Shown piece by piece: positions 22,645-31,780 of a DNA stretch of 40,600 nt (positions within the stretch are counted from its first letter, which is position 1; every line of letters starts with the position of its first letter). Position numbers and translations under genes: made by a program. The notes below the pieces were generated by a model. That model did no database searches and was not told the origin of the DNA. It saw only the letters and a list, made by a program, of their open reading frames with translations. Source of the stretch: Gammaproteobacteria bacterium (GTDB lineage: Bacteria; Pseudomonadota; Gammaproteobacteria; JADZEE01); NCBI GenBank assembly GCA_020850735.1, contig JADZEE010000018.1, forward strand, positions 1 through 40,600, read 5' to 3'.

Positions 22645-23316
22645 TCAGCAGGCACGGGCGAAAACCAGATCGATGACCGGCCGACCGGCGTCCAGGGCGC
22701 GCCGTTCGAAGCGGGTCAGCGGTCGCCAGCGGGGGCGCGGCGCCAGCTCCGCGCCGGCGCCGAGGTTGGTGAGCTGCGGCACCTGGCGCGCCGCCTCGAG
22801 CACCGCCGCGGCGTAGTCGCTCCAGTCCGTGGCGACGTACAGGCGTCCGTGCTCCTTCAGACGGCTGGCGATGCAGCCGAGGACGTCGCGATTCAGCAGG
22901 CGACGCTTGTGATGTCGCTTCTTCGGCCAGGGATCGGGAAAGAACACGTACACCCCGTCCAGACTCTCGGGCCGCAGGCGCTGTTCGAGCACCTCCGCGG
23001 CGTCGCTGGCAAGGACCCTGACGTTGTCGCAGCCCTGGCGCGCCAGCGCCTGCAGCAAGCGCCCCACACCCGGACGATAGACCTCGATGCCGAGGTAATC
23101 CTGTTCCGGGCGCGCGGTCGCGAGGCTCACCAGCAGCTCGCCGGCGCCGCAACCGATTTCGAGCAGAAACGGCGCGTGGCGACCGAACACGGCGGCGGGC
23201 TCCAGCGGCCCGCCCGCCGGATCCAGCGTGTAACGGCCGGCCAGCGCATCGAGTGCGCGCCGCTGGCCAGCGGTAAGCCGGCCCTCGCGACGGACGAAGC
23301 TGCGAACCGCGCGCAC
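22645..23316 (-). CDS. trmB: tRNA (guanine-N7-)-methyltransferase TrmB
   Basis: This 223-residue enzyme methylates N7 of G46 in the tRNA variable loop using S-adenosylmethionine. The N-terminal RSFVRREGRLTAGQRRAL (residues ~5-22) and the SAM-binding LEIGCGAGELLVSLA are typical. YLGIEVYRPG, VRVLASDAAEVL, the catalytic-region YVFFPDPWPKKRHHKRRLL and VATDWSDYA follow in family order. The start is GTG 23316. It is 119 nt downstream of thiG on the same strand, as in many gammaproteobacteria. Its coding region is flanked on both sides by copies of the same dispersed repeat. Confidence 0.93.
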   Translation of the reverse strand: MRAVRSFVRREGRLTAGQRRALDALAGRYTLDPAGGPLEPAAVFGRHAPFLLEIGCGAGELLVSLATARPEQDYLGIEVYRPGVGRLLQALARQGCDNVRVLASDAAEVLEQRLRPESLDGVYVFFPDPWPKKRHHKRRLLNRDVLGCIASRLKEHGRLYVATDWSDYAAAVLEAARQVPQLTNLGAGAELAPRPRWRPLTRFERRALDAGRPVIDLVFARAC

Positions 23317-23360
23317 GGCGGCTGGAGGTCGTGGCGAGCGCGCGGCGCGCGTCAGAGCGC

Positions 23361-23429
23361 GTGAAACATTCGCCCGCCGCAGCGAGACGGTTGCCGGGCG
23401 TTCCGGGCCAGGCGCGGTGATGGTTTCAC
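23361..23429. repeat. Dispersed repeat copy 2 (between thiG and trmB)
   Basis: A 69-bp element bounded by GTGAAAC (23361-23367) and GTTTCAC (23423-23429). It matches both ends of copy 1 and has a single GGCGCG where copy 1 has an insertion. On the minus strand it starts 6 nt after the thiG stop and ends 44 nt before the trmB start. Confidence 0.8.
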
Positions 23430-23435
23430 AAACTC

Positions 23436-24239
23436 TCAGCTGAACAGCCCGTCGGCCGGCGAGGACGCGCTCGCATAGCGGCGCCGGGGCATGCGACCGG
23501 CCAGAAACGCTTCCCTGCCGGCTTCGATCGCCTTACGCATGGCAGAGGCCATCAGCACCGGATTTTTCGCTTCGGCGATCGCGGTGTTCATGAGCACGCC
23601 GTCGCAACCGAGCTCCATCGCGACCGCCGCATCGGAGGCCGTGCCCACCCCGGCGTCCACGAGCACCGGCACGCCGGCGTTCTCGACGATGGTGAGAATG
23701 TTGTAGGGGTTGCGCACGCCCAGGCCCGATCCGATCGGCGCGGCCAGCGGCATGACGGCGACGCACCCGGCTTCCTCGAAGCGCCTGGCCATCACCGGGT
23801 CGTCGCTGGTGTACACCATCACCTTGAACCCGTCGGCGACGAGCTCCCTGGTCGCCTCCAGGGTCGCGGGAACGTCGGGGTAGAGGGTCTTCTGGTCGCC
23901 GAGCACCTCGAGCTTGACCAGGTCGTGGCCGTCCAGCAGCTCGCGCGCGAGCCGGCAGGTGCGCACGGCCGAGGCCGCGTCGTAGCAGCCGGCGGTATTG
24001 GGCAGGATCGTGTAACGGTCCGGCGGCAGGTAATCGAGCAGGTTGGGCTCACCGGCGTTCTGGCCGATGTTGGTGCGCCGCACTGCCACGGTCACGATCT
24101 CGGCGCCGCTCGCTTCGATGGCGTCGCGGGTCTGCTCCAGATCGCGGTACTTGCCCGTACCCACGAGCAGACGCGAGCGGTAGCTGCGTCCGGCGATGAC
24201 GAGCCGATCGGCTGCGGAATCGTGAACGGTGTCGAGCAT
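23436..24239 (-). CDS. thiG: Thiazole synthase ThiG
   Basis: This 267-residue TIM-barrel enzyme builds the thiazole phosphate ring of thiamine from deoxyxylulose 5-phosphate, dehydroglycine and ThiS-thiocarboxylate. Key segments are [48 protein letters not shown], then LVKLEVLGD with Schiff-base Lys109, and the phosphate-binding [11 protein letters not shown] and [29 protein letters not shown]. It starts at ATG 24239, 58 nt after the thiS stop, so the two are almost certainly co-transcribed. A dispersed repeat follows its stop. No TPP riboswitch was recognised upstream. Confidence 0.95.
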   Translation of the reverse strand: MLDTVHDSAADRLVIAGRSYRSRLLVGTGKYRDLEQTRDAIEASGAEIVTVAVRRTNIGQNAGEPNLLDYLPPDRYTILPNTAGCYDAASAVRTCRLARELLDGHDLVKLEVLGDQKTLYPDVPATLEATRELVADGFKVMVYTSDDPVMARRFEEAGCVAVMPLAAPIGSGLGVRNPYNILTIVENAGVPVLVDAGVGTASDAAVAMELGCDGVLMNTAIAEAKNPVLMASAMRKAIEAGREAFLAGRMPRRRYASASSPADGLFS

Positions 24240-24297
24240 GGCGGCGTGAAAGCTGTGCGGCAGGTGAGGCGCGGATTATAGCGCCGCAGCACGGACA

Positions 24298-24495
24298 CTA
24301 ACCACCGCCGATGGCGCGGACGATCTCGATTCGATCACCGTCGCGCAGATGGCGCGCGGCACGCTCGCTGCGAGGCACGACCTCGTCGTTGACCTCCACG
24401 GCGATGCGACCGGCGACGCCGAGCGCGTCGAGGAGCTGCGCGATCGTACAGCCGGCGGCCGCCTCGCGCGGCTCACCATTGACGACTACGAGCAT
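24298..24495 (-). CDS. thiS: Sulfur carrier protein ThiS
   Basis: This is a 65-residue ubiquitin-fold protein starting at ATG 24495 (MLVVVNGEPRE). A longer reading from 24549 adds residues not found in the family. The chain includes the typical TIAQLLDALG and VEVNDEVVPRSE and ends IVRAIGGG. The C-terminal Gly-Gly is adenylated and thiocarboxylated, then donates sulfur to ThiG. It lies between the MBL-fold gene (73 nt upstream) and thiG. The usual partners ThiF, ThiH/ThiO and ThiC are not in the window. Confidence 0.92.
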   Translation of the reverse strand: MLVVVNGEPREAAAGCTIAQLLDALGVAGRIAVEVNDEVVPRSERAARHLRDGDRIEIVRAIGGG

Positions 24496-24568
24496 GTGGG
24501 CCACGCGATGAACCGGCGCGCGCGCCGCGACACGGCCCGGATCGGCCACGACGGCGGCCGCCCGGCGC

Positions 24569-25477
24569 TCACAGGTCTATGACCAGCCCCTCGCACGCAA
24601 TCTCGCACTCCAGCGAGGCGCCGCGTTCGCGGATGATGTCCACCGCATGACGCTGGATCCCGAATATCTTCTCGTCGTCGTAGCTGGGGTCGTGGTGGTA
24701 CAGGTACAGCCGCTTGACGCCGGCATCGATTGCCGAATGCACGGTGTCGATGTAGCAGGAATGCCCCCAGCCACGCTTGCGATCGTAATCGTGCGGGGTG
24801 TACTGCGCGTCGTGGATGAGTATGTCGGCGGACTCGATGAACTTGAGCTCGGCCGCGCGCTCCTCCTCGTTGATGCGCAGCATGATCTCGTGCTCTTCGG
24901 CATCGAACTCGGCATGGCGCTGCGCGATCGACTTGGCGAGAAACAGACACTCGTTGTCGGACACGTAGACGATGGACTTGCCGTTGACCTCGATGCGATA
25001 GCCGTACGTCACGCCGGGATGGTGCACATTGTGATAGCTGATGTGCATGGGCCCGTGCGTGATGCCGCCCTGGCGCGGATCGAGATACTCGATGTTCGCC
25101 ATCCAGGTCTCGGTCTCGACCGGAAAGTACGGCGCTTTCATCTGCGCCGCGAGCTTCTGTTCGATGTCCTTGGCGCTCTCGCCCGGGCCGAAGAAACGGA
25201 TGTTCCAGTCGCGCTGGAACGCCGGCACGAAGAACGGCATCCCGCAGATGTGATCCCAGTGGTAGTGGGTGAAGATGACCAGCAGCTCATGCCTGCCGCC
25301 GGCGCGTATGAGCTCCTCACCGAAGGGGATGATGCCGGTGCCGCCGTCACAGGCGAGCACGTGGTCGCCCACCCGGATCTCCACGCAGGAGGTGTTGCCG
25401 CCGACCTTGAGGTGTGTCCCGAACGGCGCGGCATACGATCCACGCACGCCCCAGAAGCGGAGATAGGCCTCGCTCAT
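24569..25477 (-). CDS. MBL-fold metallohydrolase coupled to a response regulator
   Basis: This 302-residue cytoplasmic protein has the metallo-beta-lactamase fold. Metal ligands include His71, His73, Asp75 and His76 in THYHWDH, a later HHPG histidine, Asp in YVSDNE, and His in LIHDAQY. WGHSCYIDTV and YLYHHDPSYDD near the C terminus are typical of RNase Z/phosphodiesterase-like members. Its start ATG 25477 overlaps the response regulator stop (ATGA), which implies coordinated synthesis. The substrate may be a phosphodiester, possibly a cyclic nucleotide, but the sequence does not decide this. It precedes thiS, which may share the transcript. Confidence 0.85.
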   Translation of the reverse strand: MSEAYLRFWGVRGSYAAPFGTHLKVGGNTSCVEIRVGDHVLACDGGTGIIPFGEELIRAGGRHELLVIFTHYHWDHICGMPFFVPAFQRDWNIRFFGPGESAKDIEQKLAAQMKAPYFPVETETWMANIEYLDPRQGGITHGPMHISYHNVHHPGVTYGYRIEVNGKSIVYVSDNECLFLAKSIAQRHAEFDAEEHEIMLRINEEERAAELKFIESADILIHDAQYTPHDYDRKRGWGHSCYIDTVHSAIDAGVKRLYLYHHDPSYDDEKIFGIQRHAVDIIRERGASLECEIACEGLVIDL

Positions 25478-25878
25478 ACCCGGTCGGAGCCGTGCTCTTC
25501 ACCGCCGCCGGTATGGCGCGTGATCAACTCCTGGATCTTCTGCGTCGTGACCGGCTTGGCGACGAAATCCAGGGCACCGAGATCCTTGGCGGTGGTTCGA
25601 TCCTGGGCATAGTCCTTGGAGCTGATCATCACGACGCGGGTGCCCTGGTGACGAGGGAGCCGGCGCAACTCCTGCAGGAAGGTCAGGCCATCCTTGTCCG
25701 GCATGATGATGTCGAGAAAGACGAGGTCCGGCGTCTCTTTCTCGAGGAAGGCGAGCGAGTCGGCCGCGGAGCCGAAGCACCTGACATCGACGTTCATGCT
25801 CGCGGCAATCCGCTCGAAGAACGCCCTCACCGTAGCGCTATCATCGACGACGACGACGGTAGGTGTCGGCTTGTTCAT
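25474..25878 (-). CDS. Single-domain response regulator
   Basis: The 134 residues form one receiver domain: acidic pair Asp12-Asp13, phosphoacceptor Asp56 in LVFLDIIMP, Ser86 in VVMISS, and Lys109 in FVAKPV. Only ~18 polar residues follow, so there is no DNA-binding output. It probably acts on a partner protein, most simply the MBL-fold hydrolase whose gene overlaps its 3' end. No histidine kinase is in the window. A possible -10 (TATACT on the minus strand, near 25942-25947) lies upstream, but the -35 is unclear. Confidence 0.93.
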   Translation of the reverse strand: MNKPTPTVVVVDDSATVRAFFERIAASMNVDVRCFGSAADSLAFLEKETPDLVFLDIIMPDKDGLTFLQELRRLPRHQGTRVVMISSKDYAQDRTTAKDLGALDFVAKPVTTQKIQELITRHTGGGEEHGSDRV

Positions 25879-26218
25879 CAGCGCGTCAGCGGCGCACTCC
25901 CGGCAGACGCCGGACTGTCCGGTTCGTGGCGAACGCTGGCAAGTATAACCTAAACAAGCGCTTATCCTTCTTAATTCATTTGCGCGGCCACGCCCGAACT
26001 GGCTCCGAATGCCGGCCGCCCTGTCCCCCTACGGTTCGCCGCGGCACGGATACGACATCACAGGCTCCCGCGCGCAATACTACACCATCGTGACACGATG
26101 GTCCGCCAGCCGCCGGTCCGCGGGGCGTGTTGCGCTGCGCATTTTCGCGCTTGCGCCGGTTCCGGGCTCGGCTTTGACTGGATCCGGTAAACCTTTAGAA
26201 TTTCGGGGCCTTATCAGC
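25879..26218. other. Intergenic region between response regulator and tRNA-Gly
   Basis: These 340 bp contain no convincing gene. The part near 25940-25985 is AT-rich and may hold the minus-strand promoter of the response regulator. CATCGTG-ACA-CGATG near 26088-26102 is a short inverted repeat. The right end holds the tRNA-Gly promoter. Nothing else was recognised. Confidence 0.6.
26174..26201 (+). promoter_or_regulatory. Promoter of tRNA-Gly
   Basis: TTGACT (26174-26179) is followed by a 16-nt spacer and TAGAAT (26196-26201). Transcription would start about 10 nt before the mature tRNA 5' end at 26219. Confidence 0.7.
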
Positions 26219-26292
26219 GCGGGTGTAGTTCAATGGCAGAACATCAGCTTCCCAAGCTGAGAACGTGGGTTCGATTCCCATCACCCGCTCCA
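26219..26292 (+). tRNA. tRNA-Gly (anticodon CCC)
   Basis: The acceptor stem GCGGGTG (26219-26225) pairs with CACCCGC (26282-26288), followed by T and an encoded CCA. The anticodon arm TCAGC-TTCCCAA-GCTGA gives anticodon CCC, and the T arm contains GGTTCGATTCC. It closely resembles E. coli glyU. It reads GGG codons, which are relevant in GC-rich genomes. No integrated element adjoins its 3' end; the HD-domain gene follows. Confidence 0.96.
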
Positions 26293-26374
26293 GCGTACGT
26301 CGTCGCATGCGGACCGGACGGCCTGCGCCGTCGGGCGGGGCGATAACCACGTCCGCGACCCGACGAGCCGGCCC

Positions 26375-27037
26375 GTGCAGCAGGAAAGCTTCGAGTCCCC
26401 CGCGGTCGAACGCGCGGCAGCCCGGCTGTATCGCCCGGATCTGCCCTATCACAATTTCGGGCACGCGCTCGAAGCGGTGGCCAACGGTCGCGAAATCGTC
26501 GGCCGCTGCCGCGAAGAGGGGATCCGTATCGACGAGCAGGTGGTCTACTACGCGTTGCTGTTTCACGACGCCGGTTACCACGAGGATCACCTTGCCCACG
26601 GTTGCGAGACCAAGGAGATCTACTCGGCCCGGCTGGCGGCCGAGGAGCTCGCGCGCCACGGCGTGCAGGCGCGCGTCATCGACAAGGTCTGCGCGGCGAT
26701 CATCAGCACCGACCGTTACGCCTCGTTCCGGACCAATGAGCAGAAAGCGGTGCGGGCGGCCGATCTCGCCGGGCTCGCGGCCGACTATGAAATTTTCCGC
26801 GCCAATACCGAGAAGCTGCGCCAGGAGCACGCACTGCTGACCGGCCAGTCGATCGACTGGCCGACGTGGGTCGCCGGCGCGATCGACGTGCTGCGCACCT
26901 ACCTGAACCAGGAGATCCGGCTGACCAGCTATTTCTCGAACCGCCATGGCCGGTCGGTGTTCCACACGCGCGCGCTGGCGAACATCGAACGGCTGCGCCA
27001 GGAGGATCTGCCGCCGCGGCTCGCGCGGACCTGCTGA
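26375..27037 (+). CDS. HD-domain phosphohydrolase
   Basis: The protein has 220 residues from GTG 26375. The HD metal site is assembled from His in YHNFGHALEAV, His-Asp in LLFHDAGYHED and Asp in AADLAGLAADYE, so the catalytic set H...HD...D is present. Such proteins are nucleotide or phosphate-ester hydrolases; the family does not fix the substrate. The chain is all-helical, without signal peptide or regulatory domains. No strong ribosome binding site precedes the GTG. It lies 82 nt after tRNA-Gly and converges with the SPOR gene. Confidence 0.85.
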   Translation: MQQESFESPAVERAAARLYRPDLPYHNFGHALEAVANGREIVGRCREEGIRIDEQVVYYALLFHDAGYHEDHLAHGCETKEIYSARLAAEELARHGVQARVIDKVCAAIISTDRYASFRTNEQKAVRAADLAGLAADYEIFRANTEKLRQEHALLTGQSIDWPTWVAGAIDVLRTYLNQEIRLTSYFSNRHGRSVFHTRALANIERLRQEDLPPRLARTC

Positions 27038-27083
27038 GCACCGCGGCTGCGGCCGGCTGAGCGGCGCGCGGCGCGGGCCGGAT

Positions 27084-27665
27084 TCAGGTGGCGCCCGGCA
27101 CGCTGGCGTCCTTGATGCGCAGGAGCATGAAGTCCATGCCCGCCTCGATCAGGCGGTTGCGCATGGTGGCCAGAGCGTCGAGGTCGCTGATCGGGCCGAT
27201 GCGCACGCGGAACCAGATGTCTTCGCCGTTGATCACGACGCGTTCGATGTTGGCCGTGATGCCGCGCAGAGCGAGCTCGGCCTTCGCGCGGTCGGCTTCC
27301 TCGAAGCGCTGGAACGAGCCGACCTGGATGACGTACGCGCCGGCGGCCATCGTTTCCTCGACCTGCTGCTCGGGTACCGGCAGCTTCCAGTCGGGCACCT
27401 TGACCTCCATCTCCGGCAGGATGGTATAGAAATCAAAGCGCGGCTTGGGCGGCGCGGCGACGTCCGGCGGGACCGCCGGATGTGCCGCCGGCTCGGACGC
27501 CGGTGCCGCGCCCGCCACGTCGCGGGCCGGCGGCGCCGCCGGCCCGCGCAGGTAGATCCCCAGCGCCACGACCAGACCGATGGCCAGACCCGCCACGAAC
27601 GGCAGCCACCCGAACGGCCCCGGACGCGGCGCCGGTGCCTTGGCCCGCTTGTAGTCACGCGCCAT
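27084..27665 (-). CDS. SPOR-domain membrane protein (FtsN/DedD-like)
   Basis: This 193-residue bitopic inner membrane protein has a short basic cytoplasmic N terminus (ARDYKRAKAP), one membrane helix (FVAGLAIGLVVALGIYL, about residues 23-39), a Pro/Ala-rich periplasmic linker, and a C-terminal SPOR domain from ~113 (AYVIQVGSFQRFEEADRAKAELALRG, WFRVRIGPISDLDALATMRNRL). SPOR domains bind glycan strands lacking stem peptides at the division septum. Its ATG shares one base with the argS stop (TAATG), so it is translationally coupled. The priA-argS-SPOR order is the same as in Pseudomonas, where hslVU follows; here no hslV follows and the next gene is convergent. Confidence 0.9.
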   Translation of the reverse strand: MARDYKRAKAPAPRPGPFGWLPFVAGLAIGLVVALGIYLRGPAAPPARDVAGAAPASEPAAHPAVPPDVAAPPKPRFDFYTILPEMEVKVPDWKLPVPEQQVEETMAAGAYVIQVGSFQRFEEADRAKAELALRGITANIERVVINGEDIWFRVRIGPISDLDALATMRNRLIEAGMDFMLLRIKDASVPGAT

Positions 27666-29416
27666 TACATCGTCTCCGGCGCACGGACGCCCAGCAGGCG
27701 CAGGCCGTTGGCGATCACCTGGCGCACTGCCGCGATGAGATTCAGGCGGGCGTCTCGCAGCGTATCGTCCTCGACGAGAAACTTGTGCGCGCCGTAGTAG
27801 ACGTGGAGCTCGTTGGCGAGATCGCGCAGGAAATGCGCGAGCTGGTGCGGTTCCCGGTTCAGTGCGGCCGTCGCGACGACCTCCGGATAGCGGCCGAGCG
27901 AGGCGATCAGATCCTGTTCGTGGGGTTCGGCCAGCGCATCGAGAGCGACCCGCCCGCGCCCCGGGTCCCACGCGAGGCCCTTGTCCGCGAGCTGGCGAAA
28001 GACGCTGCACACGCGCGCGTGCGCATACTGGACGTAGTACACGGGATTGTCGGCGGACTGCGACTTGGCGAGATCGAGGTCGAATTCCAGGTGCTGGTCG
28101 GCCTTGCGGGCGACGTAGTAATAGCGGGCCGCGTCCATACCCACCTCCTGGCACAGCTCCGCCAGGGTGATGAACTCGCCCGAGCGCGTCGACATCTGCA
28201 CGCGCTCACCGCCCCTGAACAGGGTCGCGAACTGCACCAGGCGTACCTCGAGCCGGTCCGGATCGTGGCCCAGGGCCTGCAGCGCGGCCTTCAGCCTGGG
28301 AACGTAACCGTGATGGTCGGCGCCCCAGACGTTGATGACCTGCTCGAATCCGCGCTCGATCTTGTCCAGGTGGTACGCGACGTCCGCGGCAAAGTAAGTG
28401 CTCTGCCCGTTCTCGCGCACCACGACCCGATCCTTCTCGTCACCGAAATCGCTCGAGCGAAACCAGCGCGCACCGTCGCGCGTGTACAGCGCACCCGCCG
28501 CATCGAGGCGCTCGATGGCGCGCTCGACCGCGCCGCGTACGGCGAGGCTGCGCTCCGAATACCACACGTCGTAGGTCACGCCGAACGCCCCCAGATCGGC
28601 CTTGATGCCCGCCAGCACGCTGTCGAGGCCGAAGTCGAAGACCTCGCGGTAAGCCGGCGCGCCGAGCAGCTCGCGCGCCGCCCCGACCAGCCGATCCACG
28701 GTCGTCTCCGCGTCGTGACCGGCGGCCGCATCGAACAGCGGGCGCAGATCGCCGACCTGGTGGGACTGCCCGTAACGCTCGCGCAGCGCCCGGGCGATGT
28801 CGACGACGTACGCGCCCTTGTAGACGTTGTCCGGGAACGGAACTTCGGCGCCGGCCGCCTGCAGGTATCGCAGCCACACGCTCAACGCGAGGATGTCCAT
28901 CTGCCGGCCCGCGTCATTGATGTAGTACTCCCGGCAGACGTCGAAACCCACGGCGGCTAGCAGGTTGGCCACCACCGCACCGTAGGCGGCGCCACGGCCG
29001 TGGCCGATATGCAGCGGCCCGGTCGGATTCGCCGACACGAACTCCACTTGCAGGCGCCGGCCGGCCCCGGTGTCGCTGCAGCCATAGCGCTCGCCGGCGT
29101 CCAGTACGCGCGTCACCGTGTCCAGCACCGCATCGCGCCGGAGAAAGAAATTGATGAACCCGGGCCCGGCGACCTCCGCGCGTTCGACCAGCGGCGAATG
29201 CGGCAGGGCGGCGATGATGCGCTCGGCGAGCGCACGCGGGTTGGTACCCGCCGCCCGGGCGAGCAGCATGGCGACGTTGCTGGCGAAGTCGCCGTGGCGG
29301 CTGTCCCGGGTGCGATCGACGCGGATCTCGCCGGCTTGCGGCCGCGATGGCAGGGTGACCGTCACGCTCTCGTCGGCGAGCGCACGGGCCAGGAGTTGCG
29401 CGAGTTGTTGCTTCAA
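27665..29416 (-). CDS. argS: Arginyl-tRNA synthetase
   Basis: This 583-residue class I enzyme charges tRNA-Arg. TTG 29416 is chosen because [13 protein letters not shown] is the family's beginning and AAGGA lies just upstream; the open frame continues to 29488 without family similarity. Add1 domain residues ([14 protein letters not shown]) and NFFLRRD precede the HIGH motif in [17 protein letters not shown] (around residue 130). The KMSKS-type loop reads [11 protein letters not shown]. The C-terminal anticodon domain has [14 protein letters not shown] and [12 protein letters not shown]. The whole family length is present. It lies 120 nt after priA with its own possible promoter, and overlaps the SPOR gene. 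Confidence 0.95.
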   Translation of the reverse strand: MKQQLAQLLARALADESVTVTLPSRPQAGEIRVDRTRDSRHGDFASNVAMLLARAAGTNPRALAERIIAALPHSPLVERAEVAGPGFINFFLRRDAVLDTVTRVLDAGERYGCSDTGAGRRLQVEFVSANPTGPLHIGHGRGAAYGAVVANLLAAVGFDVCREYYINDAGRQMDILALSVWLRYLQAAGAEVPFPDNVYKGAYVVDIARALRERYGQSHQVGDLRPLFDAAAGHDAETTVDRLVGAARELLGAPAYREVFDFGLDSVLAGIKADLGAFGVTYDVWYSERSLAVRGAVERAIERLDAAGALYTRDGARWFRSSDFGDEKDRVVVRENGQSTYFAADVAYHLDKIERGFEQVINVWGADHHGYVPRLKAALQALGHDPDRLEVRLVQFATLFRGGERVQMSTRSGEFITLAELCQEVGMDAARYYYVARKADQHLEFDLDLAKSQSADNPVYYVQYAHARVCSVFRQLADKGLAWDPGRGRVALDALAEPHEQDLIASLGRYPEVVATAALNREPHQLAHFLRDLANELHVYYGAHKFLVEDDTLRDARLNLIAAVRQVIANGLRLLGVRAPETM

Positions 29417-29468
29417 TGTGCGTCCTTGGGGATCGGCGCCCCGCGAACCAGGGCAAAAAGGGCGTTGG

Positions 29469-29474
29469 ATTCTA
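29469..29474 (-). promoter_or_regulatory. Candidate -10 element (TAGAAT) for argS
   Basis: In the 120-nt priA-argS gap, TAGAAT on the minus strand would start transcription near 29462, about 46 nt before the TTG start. The -35 region is weak. Confidence 0.35.
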
Positions 29475-29536
29475 ACGCGCACTCGCAATGTGGAGAAGGC
29501 GACGCCGGCCCGACAGCGCGCCGCCGACCCCGGCGC

Positions 29537-31753
29537 TCACAGCAGTTCCTGCGGATCGACGTCGATCGACCAGCGCACCCGGCGGATCTGCGGCAGCGCT
29601 TCGAGCTCGGGTAGCGCCCGCGTGACGGCGCTGGCCAGCGCGGCGCGCTCGGACGCCTGCAGCAGCAGCTGTGCGCGGTAGCTGCCGGCGCGGCGCTCCA
29701 TCGGTGCCGGCACCGGCCCGAGCACGGCCACGGGCGCGCCGCCGCGCGCCCGGAGGATTGCAGCGGCGCGTTCGAGAAACGCGTGCACCGGCGAGCGCTG
29801 CTTGGCTTCGGCGCGCAGCATCGCCAGCGCGCTGTACGGCGGCAGTCCCGCCTGGCTGCGCTCCGCCAGCGCCGCTTCCGCCCAGGCGCTGAAGCCGGCG
29901 CGGAACAGCACGCTGAACAGCGGGTGCTCGGGAAAACGGGTCTGCACCAGGACCTCGCCGCGACGCTCTCCGCGACCGGCGCGCCCGGCGACCTGAACCA
30001 GCAGTTGCGCCAGCCGTTCCGTGGCCCGGAAGTCGGCGCCGTACAGGCGACCGTCGGCGTCGAGCACGGCGACCAGGGTCACGTCGGGGAAATCGTGCCC
30101 CTTGGACAGCATCTGCGTGCCGACCAGGATCCGCGCGACGCCGTCACGCACGCTGGCGAGGCTGGTTTCCAGCTCGCCTTTGCGCCGGGTGGTGTCGCGA
30201 TCGATCCGCAGCACCTTGTGGCCGGGGAAACGCGCACACAGCGCTTCCTCGATGCGTTCGGTGCCCTGGCCGAGCGTGAGCAGGTGCTCCGCGCCGCACT
30301 GCGCGCAGTTGCCGGCGAAGCCCTGCTCGGTGCCGCAGTGATGGCAGATCAGGCGGCCACGGCGCTTGTGATAGACCATGTTGGCGTCGCAGCGCCCGCA
30401 GCGGCTGATCCAACCGCAGGCACGGCAATACGCGACCGGGGCATAGCCCCGCCGGTTGATGAACAGCAGCACCTGCTTCGCCGCATCCAGATGCTCGGCG
30501 ATCGCGCGCAGCACGCGCGGGGACAGGCCGTCGGCGAGCGCACTGCCGGCGACGTCGACCAGCTCGACGCGCGGCGCCCCGGCGGCGACGGCCCGCTGCG
30601 GCAGCAGCAATCGTCGGTAACGGCCCTGGCGCGCGTTGTGCAGGGTTTCCAGCGCCGGCGTGGCCGTGCCGAGCACGACCGGCACACGCTCGTCGCGCGC
30701 GCGCATCACCGCCACGTCGCGGGCGTTGTAGCGAAAACCGTCCTGCTGCTTGTAGGCGAGATCGTGCTCCTCGTCGACGATCACCACGCCGAGCCGCGGG
30801 AACGTCGTCCACACCGCGGAACGGGTGCCGATCACCACCGACGCCTGACCACGACCGGCCGCCGCCCAGGCCGTGAAGCGCTCGCGCTCCGACAATCCCG
30901 AATGCAGCACGACCACGGCCGCAGCGCCGAAGCGCAGTCTGAACCGCTGCACGATCTGATCGGTGAGACCGATTTCCGGCACCAGCACCAGAACCTGGCG
31001 ATCGCGCGCCAGCGCGGCCGCGGCCACCGCCAGATACACCTCGGTCTTGCCGCTGCCGGTCACGCCCTCGAGCAGGAACGGCTGGAACGCGCCGAGCGCC
31101 GCGATGACCGCGTTGCCCGCGTTTTCCTGGGCGGCGTTGAGCGGCGGGCCAGCGGCCCGCGCCGCGCTCACCGCGACCACGGCAGCGGCAGCGGGCTCGC
31201 AGACGGCGACCAAGCCGAGCTGCTCCAGGCGCCGCAAAGCGCTGCGGCCACCCGGCGCGTCCGCCAGCAATTCCGTTTCGTCCAGCGCGCCGGCGGCGGC
31301 GAGGCGACGCAGCAACCGGGCCTGCCGGGGGGCACGCTTGCACAGCGCATCGGTATCGACCCCGGCGCCGGCGGATGTCAGACGCCAGGACCGCGCGCGG
31401 GGCAGTCGGGCGGCGCGGCCGGAACGCAGCCACTGCGGCATGGCCGTCGCCACGACCTCGCCGATCGGGTGCTGGTAGTAGCGGGCCGCCCAGTCCAGCA
31501 GCGCCAGCATGCGCGCCGGCAGCAGCGCGTGCTCGTCGAGCAGCGCCTCGGCGCGGCGCAGCTGTCTGCCGGGTACCTGCGTCGATGACTTGACGGCGAG
31601 CAGCACACCGACGGTGTCGCGACGGCCGAACGGTACCCGCACGCGGATCCCGGGGACGAGCCGCTCGGCGGCGACGCCCGCCGGCGCAAGATAGTCGAAC
31701 GTGCGCCGCAGCGGGACGTCGATCGCAACCTGAAGATAGGTCGATGCTGTCAC
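29537..31753 (-). CDS. priA: Primosomal protein N' (replication restart helicase PriA)
   Basis: This 738-residue superfamily 2 DNA helicase reloads the replisome at stalled forks. The N-terminal DNA-binding part begins YLQVAIDVPLRRTFDYLAP. Walker A is in GVTGSGKTEVYL (about residues 230-241) and Walker B in VVIVDEEHDLAYKQQ. LGTATPALETL follows. Two zinc sites are formed by CRACGWISRCGRCD and CHHCG...CAQCG. Later motifs include GTERIEEAL, VGTQMLSKGHDFPDVTLV and QVAGRAGRG. It starts at ATG 31753, 27 nt after the upstream hypothetical. All expected motifs are intact. Confidence 0.95.
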   Translation of the reverse strand: MTASTYLQVAIDVPLRRTFDYLAPAGVAAERLVPGIRVRVPFGRRDTVGVLLAVKSSTQVPGRQLRRAEALLDEHALLPARMLALLDWAARYYQHPIGEVVATAMPQWLRSGRAARLPRARSWRLTSAGAGVDTDALCKRAPRQARLLRRLAAAGALDETELLADAPGGRSALRRLEQLGLVAVCEPAAAAVVAVSAARAAGPPLNAAQENAGNAVIAALGAFQPFLLEGVTGSGKTEVYLAVAAAALARDRQVLVLVPEIGLTDQIVQRFRLRFGAAAVVVLHSGLSERERFTAWAAAGRGQASVVIGTRSAVWTTFPRLGVVIVDEEHDLAYKQQDGFRYNARDVAVMRARDERVPVVLGTATPALETLHNARQGRYRRLLLPQRAVAAGAPRVELVDVAGSALADGLSPRVLRAIAEHLDAAKQVLLFINRRGYAPVAYCRACGWISRCGRCDANMVYHKRRGRLICHHCGTEQGFAGNCAQCGAEHLLTLGQGTERIEEALCARFPGHKVLRIDRDTTRRKGELETSLASVRDGVARILVGTQMLSKGHDFPDVTLVAVLDADGRLYGADFRATERLAQLLVQVAGRAGRGERRGEVLVQTRFPEHPLFSVLFRAGFSAWAEAALAERSQAGLPPYSALAMLRAEAKQRSPVHAFLERAAAILRARGGAPVAVLGPVPAPMERRAGSYRAQLLLQASERAALASAVTRALPELEALPQIRRVRWSIDVDPQELL

Positions 31754-31780
31754 CGTGGCCGCGCTGGCGCGCCGGCGCGG

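Noticed and set aside
21911..23152. Minus-strand 413-codon frame overlapping trmB and the small secreted genes
   Set aside because: It runs through trmB in another frame and through the intergenic repeats; it is Arg/Ala-rich without domains.
24496..24568. TPP riboswitch upstream of thiS
   Set aside because: The 73-nt gap after the MBL gene is too short, and no THI-box motifs were seen.
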